A stretch of 64,000 bases of DNA from Candidatus Gastranaerophilales bacterium HUM_1. Lineage in GTDB: Bacteria; Cyanobacteriota; Vampirovibrionia; Gastranaerophilales; Gastranaerophilaceae. The stretch covers positions 372,001 through 436,000 of the forward strand of contig DAAY01000003.1 in the NCBI GenBank assembly GCA_002103105.1. Direction: 5' to 3'. Position numbers and translations under genes: made by a program. Position 1 is the stretch's first letter; every line of letters starts with the position of its first letter. Below, piece after piece: positions 16,242-24,831 of this stretch. The notes below the pieces were generated by a model that had not been told where the DNA came from, did not search any database, and was given only the letters and a program-made list of their open reading frames with translations.

Positions 16242-17273
16242 ATGATTAAAAAAATTATATTAACATTATGCCTTATGTCGATTGGGTTGAGCTGTTTAGC
16301 TGATGAAAATGACTATCTGGTGGTTAGAGGATTTCAAAATTTAGAAAAAATTCAAAAATTAAATGTGATAAATAAGTTAAGTGCAATTGCAGATAATGAC
16401 GGTGTTGAGTTTTCGGAAAAATGGCCAACGGAATATTTTAAAGATAGTGGAAATAAAACATATATTTATTTAACAAAAAACGAGCCAGCAAGTTTGGATG
16501 TTTATAAATTTGATGTTGTTCAGATGGGTGAAAATTGTTATACAAAAGATAATCCAGAATTTTGTATTCCCAAAATAATCCCAAATATAGAAACTTATAT
16601 TTATAAAGAACGATTTTTAAACGAAACTACTCCGAATTTTATTGAAAAACCTCAAGAAACTAAAATGCAGGAAGTATTGGTTCAGAATAGTAAATTTTAT
16701 GATTCAATTCCGATTAAATCTATCAAAACTAATGAAGATGATTCTGACGAAATTTATAGAAAATGTGATTTTGAGTTTGAAAATTTAAAAGCTTGTCAAA
16801 CTTTGAAAAAAGATACTGATGATGTTATTTCAACTGAAGAATTGGAATTCAAAGACAAGATTGTAGAAGATGAACCTGATTATATGGGGAAACTTTTCAA
16901 ATATTTTAAATATGATAGTGATGGAAATAAAATTGAAGAATATAATTTTTCAAAAAATAAGCACATTTATTATAATGAAAAAGGTCAAGTTACTGGTTTA
17001 GAACAATTTACAAAAAATAATTTCAAATATTCAAACGCTAAAAATCCCGAAATTTATATTGATGTAGAGTTCAAGTATGATTCTTATGATAGACTTGTTG
17101 AAGAACTACATTTTGATGAAAATCACAAGATGATTAGGCATTATACTGCTGAATATGAAGGTGATAATATTTCAAAAATTTGGGTAGAAGATTGTTTGAA
17201 TGGTGCAACTTGGCAAATTGTTCCTATAAAAGTTAGAACTGGTAATGAGCCTTCTTTTGCTATTAGATATTAA
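16242..17273 (+). CDS. Unknown secreted protein with YD/MORN-like C-terminal repeats
   Basis: The protein has 343 residues. The start at 16242 is chosen for GGAGAA 4 bases upstream and because it places a proper signal peptide (IKKIILTLCLMSIGLSCLA, cleavage before DEN) at the N-terminus; a longer frame from 16206 would bury it. The middle (about 100-200) contains four cysteines and many acidic residues. The last 120 residues have several strand-turn repeats such as FKYDSDGNKIEEYN, YYNEKGQVTGLEQF and EFKYDSYDRLVEEL. These resemble the Y-D-x-x-G repeats of MORN-variant or RHS-like proteins, which often bind surfaces or sugars. It is probably periplasmic or outer-membrane associated. It has no recognised family or operon partner. 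Confidence 0.8.
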   Translation: MIKKIILTLCLMSIGLSCLADENDYLVVRGFQNLEKIQKLNVINKLSAIADNDGVEFSEKWPTEYFKDSGNKTYIYLTKNEPASLDVYKFDVVQMGENCYTKDNPEFCIPKIIPNIETYIYKERFLNETTPNFIEKPQETKMQEVLVQNSKFYDSIPIKSIKTNEDDSDEIYRKCDFEFENLKACQTLKKDTDDVISTEELEFKDKIVEDEPDYMGKLFKYFKYDSDGNKIEEYNFSKNKHIYYNEKGQVTGLEQFTKNNFKYSNAKNPEIYIDVEFKYDSYDRLVEELHFDENHKMIRHYTAEYEGDNISKIWVEDCLNGATWQIVPIKVRTGNEPSFAIRY

Positions 17274-17344
17274 GAGTTATTAACTGAAAGATTGATTAAA
17301 ATAAATTTTGTTGTACTATATACACTTGATAATAGGTTTTAATT

Positions 17345-18058
17345 ATGGCTCTTCAATCAATAAATAATATAGAACATCGCTCCAACTCGAATTTAGTTGG
17401 GTTTATGCCGACAAGAAAAAATATTTCTTATGGTTATATTGATATGAGCCAATCTGTAAAAGAAAAGCAAGTTCCCAAAAAGGATAAAGTATTAGCAGGT
17501 ATTGGTTCAACACTTGGAGCATTGTCAGTATTGGCGTATTGTATGAAACGCCAAAAGATTAAAAATCCTCTGAAAGTTGAATATACTGTAAAAGAAATGC
17601 TATCAATGGCTGCTGCTGGTAATATTGGCGGGATTGTGATGGGTTCTATTGGTGAAAAGGCTTCTGATATAAAGAAAAAATGGAAAGAAGGAGCTTTTCA
17701 AATGGTTCTTACTGCCGCTCCAATGTTGCTTGTTGATGGGACGATAAAACTTTGTAACAAGTCAAAAAATCCAAAAATAAATAATAATTTTATGAAAATT
17801 GTTGCTTCGGCAATAGGTGTTGCTGTTGGTTCAAAAACTGCAATTAAACTTTCAAATTTCTTAAGAAATGATAAAGAAGCGAAAAAGCCTGAAAGAAAAT
17901 TAAAACTAATTGATATGGTTGCAAATTTGGATGATTTAGTTGCGGTACTTGTTCTTGCAAAAATTCCATTTGCAGATAAAATTCACATTGAAAGAGCGTT
18001 ACCAGTAATTTATTCATTCTGTGGTTATCGTTCTGGTACTGGAGATTCAAGACGTTAG
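17345..18058 (+). CDS. Unknown protein with several hydrophobic helices
   Basis: This 237-residue protein has weakly hydrophobic, glycine/alanine-rich segments at about 55-68 (AGIGSTLGALSVLAY), 85-105 (AAAGNIGGIVMGSIG), 120-135 and 153-165 (IVASAIGVAVGS), separated by lysine-rich stretches. It is probably membrane-associated but has no signal peptide. The ATG at 17345 has only a weak AATAGG site. Its stop overlaps by four bases the stop of the convergent hydrolase gene at 18055, so there is no room for a terminator between them. I do not recognise the family. Confidence 0.75.
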   Translation: MALQSINNIEHRSNSNLVGFMPTRKNISYGYIDMSQSVKEKQVPKKDKVLAGIGSTLGALSVLAYCMKRQKIKNPLKVEYTVKEMLSMAAAGNIGGIVMGSIGEKASDIKKKWKEGAFQMVLTAAPMLLVDGTIKLCNKSKNPKINNNFMKIVASAIGVAVGSKTAIKLSNFLRNDKEAKKPERKLKLIDMVANLDDLVAVLVLAKIPFADKIHIERALPVIYSFCGYRSGTGDSRR

Positions 18059-18777
18059 ATTTGGTTTAACCAGTTTGTGCAACAGGTTTCAAATTTTTCT
18101 GGGTAGTCGGTGTATAAATCTTCTGCGTGTCTTGCTCTTTTAAAGAGGATGAAGTCTTTTTTGCATTTTGCGGTTTCAAAAAGTTTTTGAGTATGCCAAG
18201 GACAAACTGTTGGATCTTTTTCTCCTGCAATAAAAAGAGTTGGTACTGTTATTTTTTGTACTAAATCAATAGGTTTTTCTTTTCGTAAAAAAGGATTTCC
18301 TGCACGGATTGTCAACCATCTGAGCGGTTCAAATTTTTGAAATAATGTTGGAATCCATGCATCTGGTGAATACATTTTATTTTCTATTTTGTAAAATTCT
18401 GTTGGTGCAGAAACTGCAATAATTCCGTTGATATTTTTATTTTTTGCTCCCGAAATTATAGATAATGCTCCCCCAAGTGAAAATCCAAGAACAAAAATTT
18501 TTTCATATCGAGTTTTGGCATAATTAATTACGCAGTTTAAATCTTGTTCTTCTTTTGCGGAGAATGTGTAAAAACTCCCGCTTTTGCCAGTTCCTCTAAA
18601 GTCCATTGAAATAATGTCAAAAGTTTTGAATAAAGCTTTGGCCATCTTTTTAAATATTTTTGAATCTTTGGTCATAAACCATCCTGGAGCGATAATAATT
18701 ACACTATTTCTGTTTGTTGAATAGTGATTTATTGCGATTTTAATATTATCCAAAGTTTTTAAGAAAACTTCTTGCAT
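18055..18777 (-). CDS. Alpha/beta-hydrolase (serine hydrolase)
   Basis: This 240-residue single-domain alpha/beta-hydrolase has the catalytic triad in order: nucleophile Ser in GFSLGG, Asp in AGEKDPTV, and His in RARHAEDL. The oxyanion-hole region APGWF and the strand DFRGTGKSG fit the BAAT/lysophospholipase-like branch. It is cytoplasmic by sequence (no signal peptide). It starts one base before the end of the upstream secreted-protein gene (TAATG overlap), so the two are translationally coupled in an operon with the two four-cysteine proteins at 18777-20103. Likely esterase, thioesterase or peptidase activity; the substrate is unknown. Confidence 0.88.
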   Translation of the reverse strand: MQEVFLKTLDNIKIAINHYSTNRNSVIIIAPGWFMTKDSKIFKKMAKALFKTFDIISMDFRGTGKSGSFYTFSAKEEQDLNCVINYAKTRYEKIFVLGFSLGGALSIISGAKNKNINGIIAVSAPTEFYKIENKMYSPDAWIPTLFQKFEPLRWLTIRAGNPFLRKEKPIDLVQKITVPTLFIAGEKDPTVCPWHTQKLFETAKCKKDFILFKRARHAEDLYTDYPEKFETCCTNWLNQI

Positions 18778-19454
18778 TATTTTGTTTCACCTACTGGCAT
18801 TATGAATTGTGAAAATTGTTCCATAAGTTCTGATGAATTTGGAATTTTACAAACATTTCCTGTTGTAATCATTTGCACAAACTTTTCTTCTTCTGGTGTT
18901 AATTTTTGAATGGAATCATTATATTTTTTATTTGGCTTTTCTAACATTTGTGCAATTTGTATTGTGTTTCTTTCATTACGAGCGATAAAAGCATCTATCA
19001 TTGTATTTAGTTCAGCTTTAGAAAAATTGCACTCAATAACAGGTTTGAATTTTTCGATTTGTTCATCTGTTACTGATTGATTAATATTAAAAACTTCTCT
19101 GATGTCTTTACCTAATCCGCCAATGTTTCCTGTCATATAGTAAGAACATTTGTTGTTAACCCATCCATTTATATCAACTTGGATAGATATTTTTAGTCCG
19201 AAAAAGTCCAAAGATTCTGTTATATGTAGTGGTTCACATGTTCTAAAATTATTTAGATATTTTTTTGATAAAATATCAATTTTCTGATCAACAGTAAATA
19301 ATTCATTTTTATCAGTCATTTCTTGCATTTGTTGAGCGGAATTTTTATTGACAGCTTGTTGCTCTTTTATCGCTTTTGTTTGCATTGCATTTGCAATTGT
19401 TGGAATTGATACCAATAGTGCAGAAATTATAAGTAATGATTTTAATTTTTTCAT
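18777..19454 (-). CDS. Secreted four-cysteine protein A (paralogue of 19474-20103)
   Basis: The protein has 225 residues with a clear signal peptide (about 1-23, ending ANA). The mature part has four cysteines at 73, 103, 142 and 202. The region is homologous to the upstream gene: C-P near the first Cys, the motif INGWVNNKC at the second, ECNFSKAEL at the third and a single Cys in the last helix. The 30-residue gap between the first two cysteines is identical in both proteins, suggesting two conserved disulfides in the periplasm. It is the middle gene of a three-gene operon ending in an alpha/beta-hydrolase. I recognise no database family; the function is unknown. Confidence 0.85.
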   Translation of the reverse strand: MKKLKSLLIISALLVSIPTIANAMQTKAIKEQQAVNKNSAQQMQEMTDKNELFTVDQKIDILSKKYLNNFRTCEPLHITESLDFFGLKISIQVDINGWVNNKCSYYMTGNIGGLGKDIREVFNINQSVTDEQIEKFKPVIECNFSKAELNTMIDAFIARNERNTIQIAQMLEKPNKKYNDSIQKLTPEEEKFVQMITTGNVCKIPNSSELMEQFSQFIMPVGETK

Positions 19455-19473
19455 TTTTTTTATCCTTTTTATT

Positions 19474-20103
19474 CTAAAAACCCATAATTGATTGAAGCAT
19501 ATTGCCTAAGTCGTTTGCATTTAATATTGTGCAAGCTTTATCGTTCATCAATACGTCCATAAGTCTTGCATCTGAATCAGAAAATCCTCCTAAAGAAATT
19601 TGGTTTGGATTCTTTAACATTCTTCCATTACCACCATTTTTGCGAGCTTCTTCTTGTAAAATAGAATCTCCTACGTATGCAAGTTGTTGTTTTGTAAAAT
19701 TGCATCTAACTTTTGGCGCAAAAGTTGAAATTTGTGCTTGTGATGCTGAAACGCCATAGATTTGTTCAAAACTTGAAGCAATTCCTTGTGCATCAGATAT
19801 AAAATCTAATCTACATTTGTTGTTAATCCAACCGCCAATAGTAACTTTGAACCCAAAATTTACTCCTCCCATATCAGTAACCATTGTTTCACTGTAAGGA
19901 CGGCAATTTTTTACACTATCAGATAGTCTGCTACCTGTTGTGCGAGAAGGTGTTGTCGGTTTGTGGTATTGTTGAGTCGTTGGCTTGTGGTATTGTTGAG
20001 TTGTCGGTCTGTTTATTTTTCTTGTTGTTGTAACCACATCTGCTAAAACTTGTGACCCTACAAATAACCCTATCAATATTAAAATTGCGTATATTTTTTT
20101 CAT
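19474..20103 (-). CDS. Secreted four-cysteine protein B with Pro/Thr/Gln repeat
   Basis: The protein has 209 residues. The signal peptide ends near residue 21 (QVLA). The mature N-terminus holds an eight-residue tandem repeat PTTQQYHK (33-40, 41-48) then PTTPS, a likely flexible linker. Cysteines lie at 67, 97, 134 and 191, with IGGWINNKC and RCNFTKQQL as in protein A (18777-19454). It is the first gene of the operon; GGAGAAAG precedes the ATG. The 24-base DNA repeat coding PTTQQYHK could change copy number by slippage. Role unknown; secretion and disulfide bonding are inferred from signal peptide and paired cysteines. Confidence 0.85.
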   Translation of the reverse strand: MKKIYAILILIGLFVGSQVLADVVTTTRKINRPTTQQYHKPTTQQYHKPTTPSRTTGSRLSDSVKNCRPYSETMVTDMGGVNFGFKVTIGGWINNKCRLDFISDAQGIASSFEQIYGVSASQAQISTFAPKVRCNFTKQQLAYVGDSILQEEARKNGGNGRMLKNPNQISLGGFSDSDARLMDVLMNDKACTILNANDLGNMLQSIMGF

Positions 20104-20228
20104 ACTTTCTCCATTTTTATTTTAAGTTAATTATATAATTTTATTTTTAAAATGCAAATAAATCGTTTGAATGGTATTTTGACCAAATTTATTGTATAAT
20201 GAGATGGCAAGTAATTGGGGAGAGCGAA

Positions 20229-20939
20229 ATGGAAAAAAGAAATCCAAATGATTTACTTATTTTAGGTGGGACGATTTTATTATTGGGAATTCTGCTTATG
20301 TCTTATTCTATTTCGACTTATAGAGAAACAAAATCTCTTGAAGATAAAATTGATTTTGCTGAAATAGATAACAATAATTCAATGTCTTCTTCTGATAAGT
20401 ATTTCAAATATCTTTCTATTGCTGATTTTTTAAATCAAAAATTGAAGAAAAATGAAGGGCTATTGATGAAAAATTCTAGCTGTGTTTACCTTGATTATGC
20501 ACAGCATAATGCTCTTGCTCTTTACCGTTTAACCTATAATGGTATGCAAACCGATGAATCTAGGAGAAGTGTTGCTGCTGGAAATATAAGAAATTTGTAC
20601 AGTATGCTTGATAATTATAAAACTTGTAAGCAGTCAAATGATTATAAAAAAGAATTAGGTGATATATTAACTGATATTCAAAAAACTGATGATTTGTATT
20701 CTCAAAGGCAAGATAGAATGAATACTTTTATGAGTGATTATTCTCCAAATTCAATTCAGCAACAAGCTCAAGTTCAGCAGCCTGTTGAAGAACCAATTCA
20801 AGCTCCTATGGCTACAACATCATACCCTGAGCAAAATGTTCAACCTGTTCCTAATCAGCAATCAACGGGCTATCAAAATTCTCAAAGCTATTCAAATGAT
20901 TCTGCTTCTCAACAACAACCATTTGAAATTCGCCATTAA
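20229..20939 (+). CDS. Unknown single-pass membrane protein with Gln/Pro-rich tail
   Basis: The protein has 236 residues. The start at 20229 is chosen because GGGGAGAG ends 4 bases upstream; a frame from 20199 would overlap the likely -10 (TATAAT, 20195-20200). Residues 8-30 form one membrane helix (LLILGGTILLLGILLMSYSI), then a helical domain of about 120 residues with two cysteines (SSCVYLD, NYKTCKQ), and a disordered Gln/Pro/Ser-rich tail (from about 170). A short stem (AATAAGTG/CACTTATT, 20946-20970) follows the stop. It is probably anchored in the inner membrane. No family recognised. Confidence 0.8.
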   Translation: MEKRNPNDLLILGGTILLLGILLMSYSISTYRETKSLEDKIDFAEIDNNNSMSSSDKYFKYLSIADFLNQKLKKNEGLLMKNSSCVYLDYAQHNALALYRLTYNGMQTDESRRSVAAGNIRNLYSMLDNYKTCKQSNDYKKELGDILTDIQKTDDLYSQRQDRMNTFMSDYSPNSIQQQAQVQQPVEEPIQAPMATTSYPEQNVQPVPNQQSTGYQNSQSYSNDSASQQQPFEIRH

Positions 20940-21035
20940 TTAAGAAATAAGTGATATTTATACACTTATTATATAAAATTTTAATGTTTTAAGTCTTTAA
21001 GAGGTTTATTTTAGTCGATTTATAAAAATAAACAT

Positions 21036-21174
21036 AAAAAAAACCACTCACAAGTGAGTGGGTCGTTTTCTGCATCCTAATGGTCTCTTTTAGTGTTTAT
21101 TATTTAGGAGTTTATATGTTTTTGGGGTTAATGAACTATTTATATTTAGTGTTTCGACTACACTTAAATCTTAT
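21036..21174 (-). ncRNA. Candidate small RNA of about 140 nt
   Basis: A 370-base space without a protein gene holds, on the complementary strand, a complete transcription unit. The promoter is at 21181-21209. A predicted RNA body has two small helices (GTGT/ACAC with a 7-base loop; TCCTAA/TTAGGA). A strong terminator follows: CCACTCAC/GTGAGTGG, 21044-21061, then eight T residues. There is no convincing reading frame. It could be a regulatory RNA. The alternative is that the hairpin merely terminates the UPF0047 gene at 21307 and the promoter is fortuitous. Confidence 0.5.
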
Positions 21175-21180
21175 ACAATT

Positions 21181-21209
21181 ATTATGCCACGAGAAAAAAA
21201 TAAAGTCAA
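21181..21209 (-). promoter_or_regulatory. Promoter of the candidate small RNA
   Basis: On the complementary strand TTGACT (21204-21209), a 17-base spacer, and CATAAT (21181-21186). Five of six bases match consensus in each hexamer. The nearest open frame downstream is only beyond the hairpin at 21044-21061. Confidence 0.6.
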
Positions 21210-21306
21210 CAATATTGTTTTATAAATTTTTAAGAAATCCTAAAAGCTAGTAATAGTGTATAATTTACACTTTACAAAAGTTAATAATTGCGATTTCGGG
21301 GTGTTT

Positions 21307-21723
21307 TTAGTAAACGATTTGTACATTTACTTTTCTTGCTCTAGCTTTGTTATCAAAATCGATTAAAACTACTTGTTGCCATTGTCCAAGTTGTAATACA
21401 CCATCAATAAGTGGGATGTGGGTTGAGTTTCCAACAATAGATGCTCTTACGTGTGCATAACCATTTCCGTCATGCCACATTTCATCATGGTGATAGTTAG
21501 AATTAACTGGTGCAATTCTTTCTAGTGCTTCTGGTAAGTCAACGAGTAATCCTGGTTCAAATTCAATATTTGTAATTGACACGGTACTTCCTTGAGCATA
21601 AACATATACAACCGCATTTTGTAGTACGTGATTATACACAACATTACGTATTTGTGGTGTTATATCAATAATATCTGTATTCCCTTTAGTATGCACTGTG
21701 AAAACGTCATTAATAATTGTCAT
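21307..21723 (-). CDS. UPF0047/YjbQ family protein
   Basis: This 138-residue protein is of the YjbQ/UPF0047 family. The signature NYHHDEMWHDGNGYAHVRAS and the C-terminal LGQWQQVVLIDFDNKAR are unmistakable. Members form trimers with a His-rich site; some have weak thiamine-phosphate synthase activity, but the physiological role is not established. A GGGGG ribosome binding site precedes the ATG. It lies between a probable small-RNA unit and rsmG, apparently transcribed with or after the rsmG operon. Confidence 0.93.
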   Translation of the reverse strand: MTIINDVFTVHTKGNTDIIDITPQIRNVVYNHVLQNAVVYVYAQGSTVSITNIEFEPGLLVDLPEALERIAPVNSNYHHDEMWHDGNGYAHVRASIVGNSTHIPLIDGVLQLGQWQQVVLIDFDNKARARKVNVQIVY

Positions 21724-21798
21724 TTTATACCCCCAGAGTTATATTAACCCCTTTTGTCTGCAATTAAATTGTAGCATAAAGAAACTCTGAAAGATTGC

Positions 21799-22395
21799 TT
21801 ATTTTTTCAAAATAACAATTAAATTCCGTTCATGATTTTCTTCAAGCGGAAGAGAATATTCTATAATATCGACAATTTTGGAATTATATTTTTTTAGAAT
21901 GGAGTTTGCTTCTTCAATTTCTTGAGGTGTTTTTCTTGATTTATAAGCTACGAAATATCCCCCTTTTTTAAGTTTTGGAAGGGCATATTCGCAAATGTTT
22001 TTCAATGAAGAAACTGCTCGAGAAGTTATCATATCGAATTTCGCATCAAGATTTTCGACTCTTGTGCAAATTGGCTCAAGATTTTCGATATTTAACTTGT
22101 CTTTTATGGTTTGGACTGCTCGAATTTTTTTAGCAATGCTATCAAGTGCAGTAACTTTCAAATGTGGATATGTTATTGCTATTGGAATAGACGGAAAACC
22201 TCCACCAGTGCCGATGTCGAGTATGGTTTTAATTTTAGATGTATCGAATTTTTCAAAAAAGTTTTCTATTGCGAGGGAATCGAAAACATGCTTTTCCCAT
22301 AAATATTTTTCATCATTTTTTGAGATTAAGTTTACTTTAGAATTTTCTTCTAAAAATATTTTCATATATTCTTGGTATTTAGTTTTGTTTTCCAT
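21799..22395 (-). CDS. rsmG: 16S rRNA (guanine-527-N7)-methyltransferase RsmG
   Basis: This 198-residue SAM-dependent methyltransferase (GidB) has motif I LDIGTGGGFPSIPIAITYP, the acidic end of strand 2 (ALDSIAKK) and ITSRAVSSL, as in the family. It modifies G527 of 16S rRNA; loss of this enzyme gives low-level streptomycin resistance in other bacteria. It starts 17 bases inside the upstream P-loop/TPR gene, with AGGA before the ATG, so translation is coupled. In many bacteria rsmG sits with gidA/parAB; here it is instead last in a signalling operon. Confidence 0.94.
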   Translation of the reverse strand: MENKTKYQEYMKIFLEENSKVNLISKNDEKYLWEKHVFDSLAIENFFEKFDTSKIKTILDIGTGGGFPSIPIAITYPHLKVTALDSIAKKIRAVQTIKDKLNIENLEPICTRVENLDAKFDMITSRAVSSLKNICEYALPKLKKGGYFVAYKSRKTPQEIEEANSILKKYNSKIVDIIEYSLPLEENHERNLIVILKK

Positions 22396-24826
22396 ATTCG
22401 TCCTGCAATTTTGTGAATTCTTGTTCTGATATTCGATGTTTTATGTCTTCAATTCTTGTTTGAATTTTGTTTAGGTTTTCTCTATTAAATGATTGCTTTG
22501 ACAAGTTATAAGCTTCAATCAGATATTTGTACGCATGGGTGAAATCTTTTAATTTTGAATAGAAATCTCCCATTTCAGTTAATGCACTAATTATGTGGTA
22601 AGTTTCATTTAATTTTTTAGCATAATATAGGGCTTGATTCAAGTATTCAAGAGCTTTTTCTTTATTTTTTGTTCCATAAATTTCTGATAAATGCATGGCA
22701 GAATAGTATAAGCCATTATAATTTTTTGTTGCCTTATCTATTCTCAAGCTTTCATTATAATATTTTATTGCATGTTGTGGGCTTCCAGCTTCGTCATAAA
22801 GTTCCGCAAGATTTGCAAGTGCCATTGATAAATATTTGTTATTATTTGGATTAGAATCTAATTCTATACATTTTTTATAATACAAAGCAGCCATTCTTGT
22901 ATCGTTTTGTTCATCATATGAACCCGCAGATTTGTAATATAATTCTGCTAGTATCTGTTTATTAGTATGAATGTCAACAAGTTTTAGTGCTTTTTCATAG
23001 TATTTGAATTCTATATCAGAATTGTCTGTCAATTTTGCAAGTGCCAAGTTGACCTTAATCATCATTTCGTTTGGTAAGTTTTGTTGCTCAAGTTCAGATA
23101 ATATGTATTTAGCATTGTCGTGCTTGTACATAATGTAGTAAATATTTGCAATTTCAAGTTTTACCTGTGCAATTTTGTCTGTATCTGCAACGTTAAAATA
23201 GAAATCTTGTGCTTGGGTGTAAGCTTCTAATGCCTCATACCATTGAGATAGATGTTTGTGTGCTTCTGCTAATTTTATATAAATTGTTGGCAAAAATTGA
23301 TAAAATGATTCATCTTCTTTTTTAGTTAATGCATTTTGATATAAAAGAATTGCGTGCTTGTAATTGTATTTACTTTCTTCTTGTTTTGCTAAATTCAAAA
23401 GTTGAGTAAGACTCATTCCATCACTTTTTTCTTCTATCTCATTTTGTTTTGTTTTGTCATCGATGAAGCCCTTGATTGAGTCTGCAATGTTATCTAATAC
23501 AGATTCATCGTCAATAATAAAGCTGATTTTATTAATTTTATCTTCTTTTGATTCTTCTTGTATTTGAGTATTAGAAGGGGTTGTGGTCGTTTGAATTGGT
23601 TCTTCTTGTTTGAATTCGACCGCAGGAGATTTTTGAACTGTTTCAACCATTGGATCAACAGTAATTAGTCGGATATCTTTCATGTTCAAATCTGGTTTTT
23701 TAGGAATAAATAATGAATGATATTCAATTTCATTTCGCATTGTTTGTCGTGATAACATTAAATCTCTCTCTAGTGGTTTGAGAGGCAATTGAGTATTATA
23801 TAAATCAACACAAGCCGAATGTAATTTAATCATTACGTTTTCTGGAATTTGATGTTCAATAATATCTCTAAATGTTTCATCTAGATACAAGCATTCGCCA
23901 TCGACTGAAAGAATTGAATTTGTAACAAAGAAAAATACTCTTTCTTCATTGTATAAATGTAGCGATTTCAACAAATTTACGTGGATAGGAATTCTCATCA
24001 CTGTTAAAAGTCTAAATAAATGAGCACTCACTGGGTCAACTAACGATAGAGCTTCCCTTGTAATAAATTCTGAAAAGGCCATAAAACTCTTAGAATAACC
24101 TTCCAAAAACTGGACAAGATTTAATTGTCTAAGGTTCATTATTTTGATAGATAGATTTATAACATTGTAGTAACCTTTTGAGTGTTTATACAACTCGTTT
24201 GACAAAAGTCCGATGTGTTTTATTCCATTATTTTTTAAGAATTTTTCAAAAATAGGCTTTGTTAATGCTAGACATGTTGTCTTTTCATATTCTGTATCTT
24301 CAAAATCTTCAGGTTCAATTTTTCTTGTGGTTATTATAATTTTAACATTTGCAAGTTTAAAAAGATGTTTGATAAAGCTTAAAATCTCTGATTTGTTACT
24401 TTTCAAAATTTCTTCAAAAGATTCTAATATAATAACAATTGGTGAATGTATTGTATTAAAATAGGAATTTATTTTTTGTGTAAAATTTTCGGTCTTAATT
24501 CTTGGAGGAATAATTTTTCCCATTAAAGTATAATTTCTAAATGTTTCAAAAAAAGATAACAACATGTCATCAAGAATTGTTGTTTCAAAACAGTTGTATT
24601 TAAGAATGAGTGTTTTATCACTTAGGAATGTTGATACAAAATTGATGATGGAGGTTTTTCCTGTACCTTTGAATCCATTTACCAAAAGCAACTTTGAATC
24701 TGATTGCAGAAACGTACAGATTTCGCCAATTTGTTTCTCGTTATTTTCAATTAAACAAGGTTCAAATGGGCTTTCTTTAGGAATATCTTTTATTGTAACT
24801 ATTTTATCTAAGAAATCTATATTCAT
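22379..24826 (-). CDS. P-loop ATPase with C-terminal TPR repeats (STAND-like)
   Basis: The protein has 815 residues. The Walker A motif GFKGTGKTS is at 51-59, followed by a Walker B-like strand (IVIILESFEEIL) and a sensor-like IIITTRK. This is the layout of an AAA/STAND NTPase (roughly 20-350). A charged, Thr-rich linker (about 380-460) leads to a long TPR array (about 470-800) with units such as YKHAILLYQNAL, WYEALEAYTQAQDFY and PQHAIKYYNESLRID. Proteins of this plan act as ATP-dependent scaffolds or signal-responsive switches. It lies 5 bases after the GGDEF gene and overlaps rsmG. No effector domain is present, so an output through partner binding is likely. Confidence 0.85.
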   Translation of the reverse strand: MNIDFLDKIVTIKDIPKESPFEPCLIENNEKQIGEICTFLQSDSKLLLVNGFKGTGKTSIINFVSTFLSDKTLILKYNCFETTILDDMLLSFFETFRNYTLMGKIIPPRIKTENFTQKINSYFNTIHSPIVIILESFEEILKSNKSEILSFIKHLFKLANVKIIITTRKIEPEDFEDTEYEKTTCLALTKPIFEKFLKNNGIKHIGLLSNELYKHSKGYYNVINLSIKIMNLRQLNLVQFLEGYSKSFMAFSEFITREALSLVDPVSAHLFRLLTVMRIPIHVNLLKSLHLYNEERVFFFVTNSILSVDGECLYLDETFRDIIEHQIPENVMIKLHSACVDLYNTQLPLKPLERDLMLSRQTMRNEIEYHSLFIPKKPDLNMKDIRLITVDPMVETVQKSPAVEFKQEEPIQTTTTPSNTQIQEESKEDKINKISFIIDDESVLDNIADSIKGFIDDKTKQNEIEEKSDGMSLTQLLNLAKQEESKYNYKHAILLYQNALTKKEDESFYQFLPTIYIKLAEAHKHLSQWYEALEAYTQAQDFYFNVADTDKIAQVKLEIANIYYIMYKHDNAKYILSELEQQNLPNEMMIKVNLALAKLTDNSDIEFKYYEKALKLVDIHTNKQILAELYYKSAGSYDEQNDTRMAALYYKKCIELDSNPNNNKYLSMALANLAELYDEAGSPQHAIKYYNESLRIDKATKNYNGLYYSAMHLSEIYGTKNKEKALEYLNQALYYAKKLNETYHIISALTEMGDFYSKLKDFTHAYKYLIEAYNLSKQSFNRENLNKIQTRIEDIKHRISEQEFTKLQDEYGKQN

Positions 24827-24831
24827 ATTTT

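Noticed and set aside
21255..21271. AGTGTA-5-TACACT palindrome between the UPF0047 gene and the candidate small RNA
   Set aside because: It contains a TATAAT but leads to no gene on the + strand; probably chance in AT-rich DNA.
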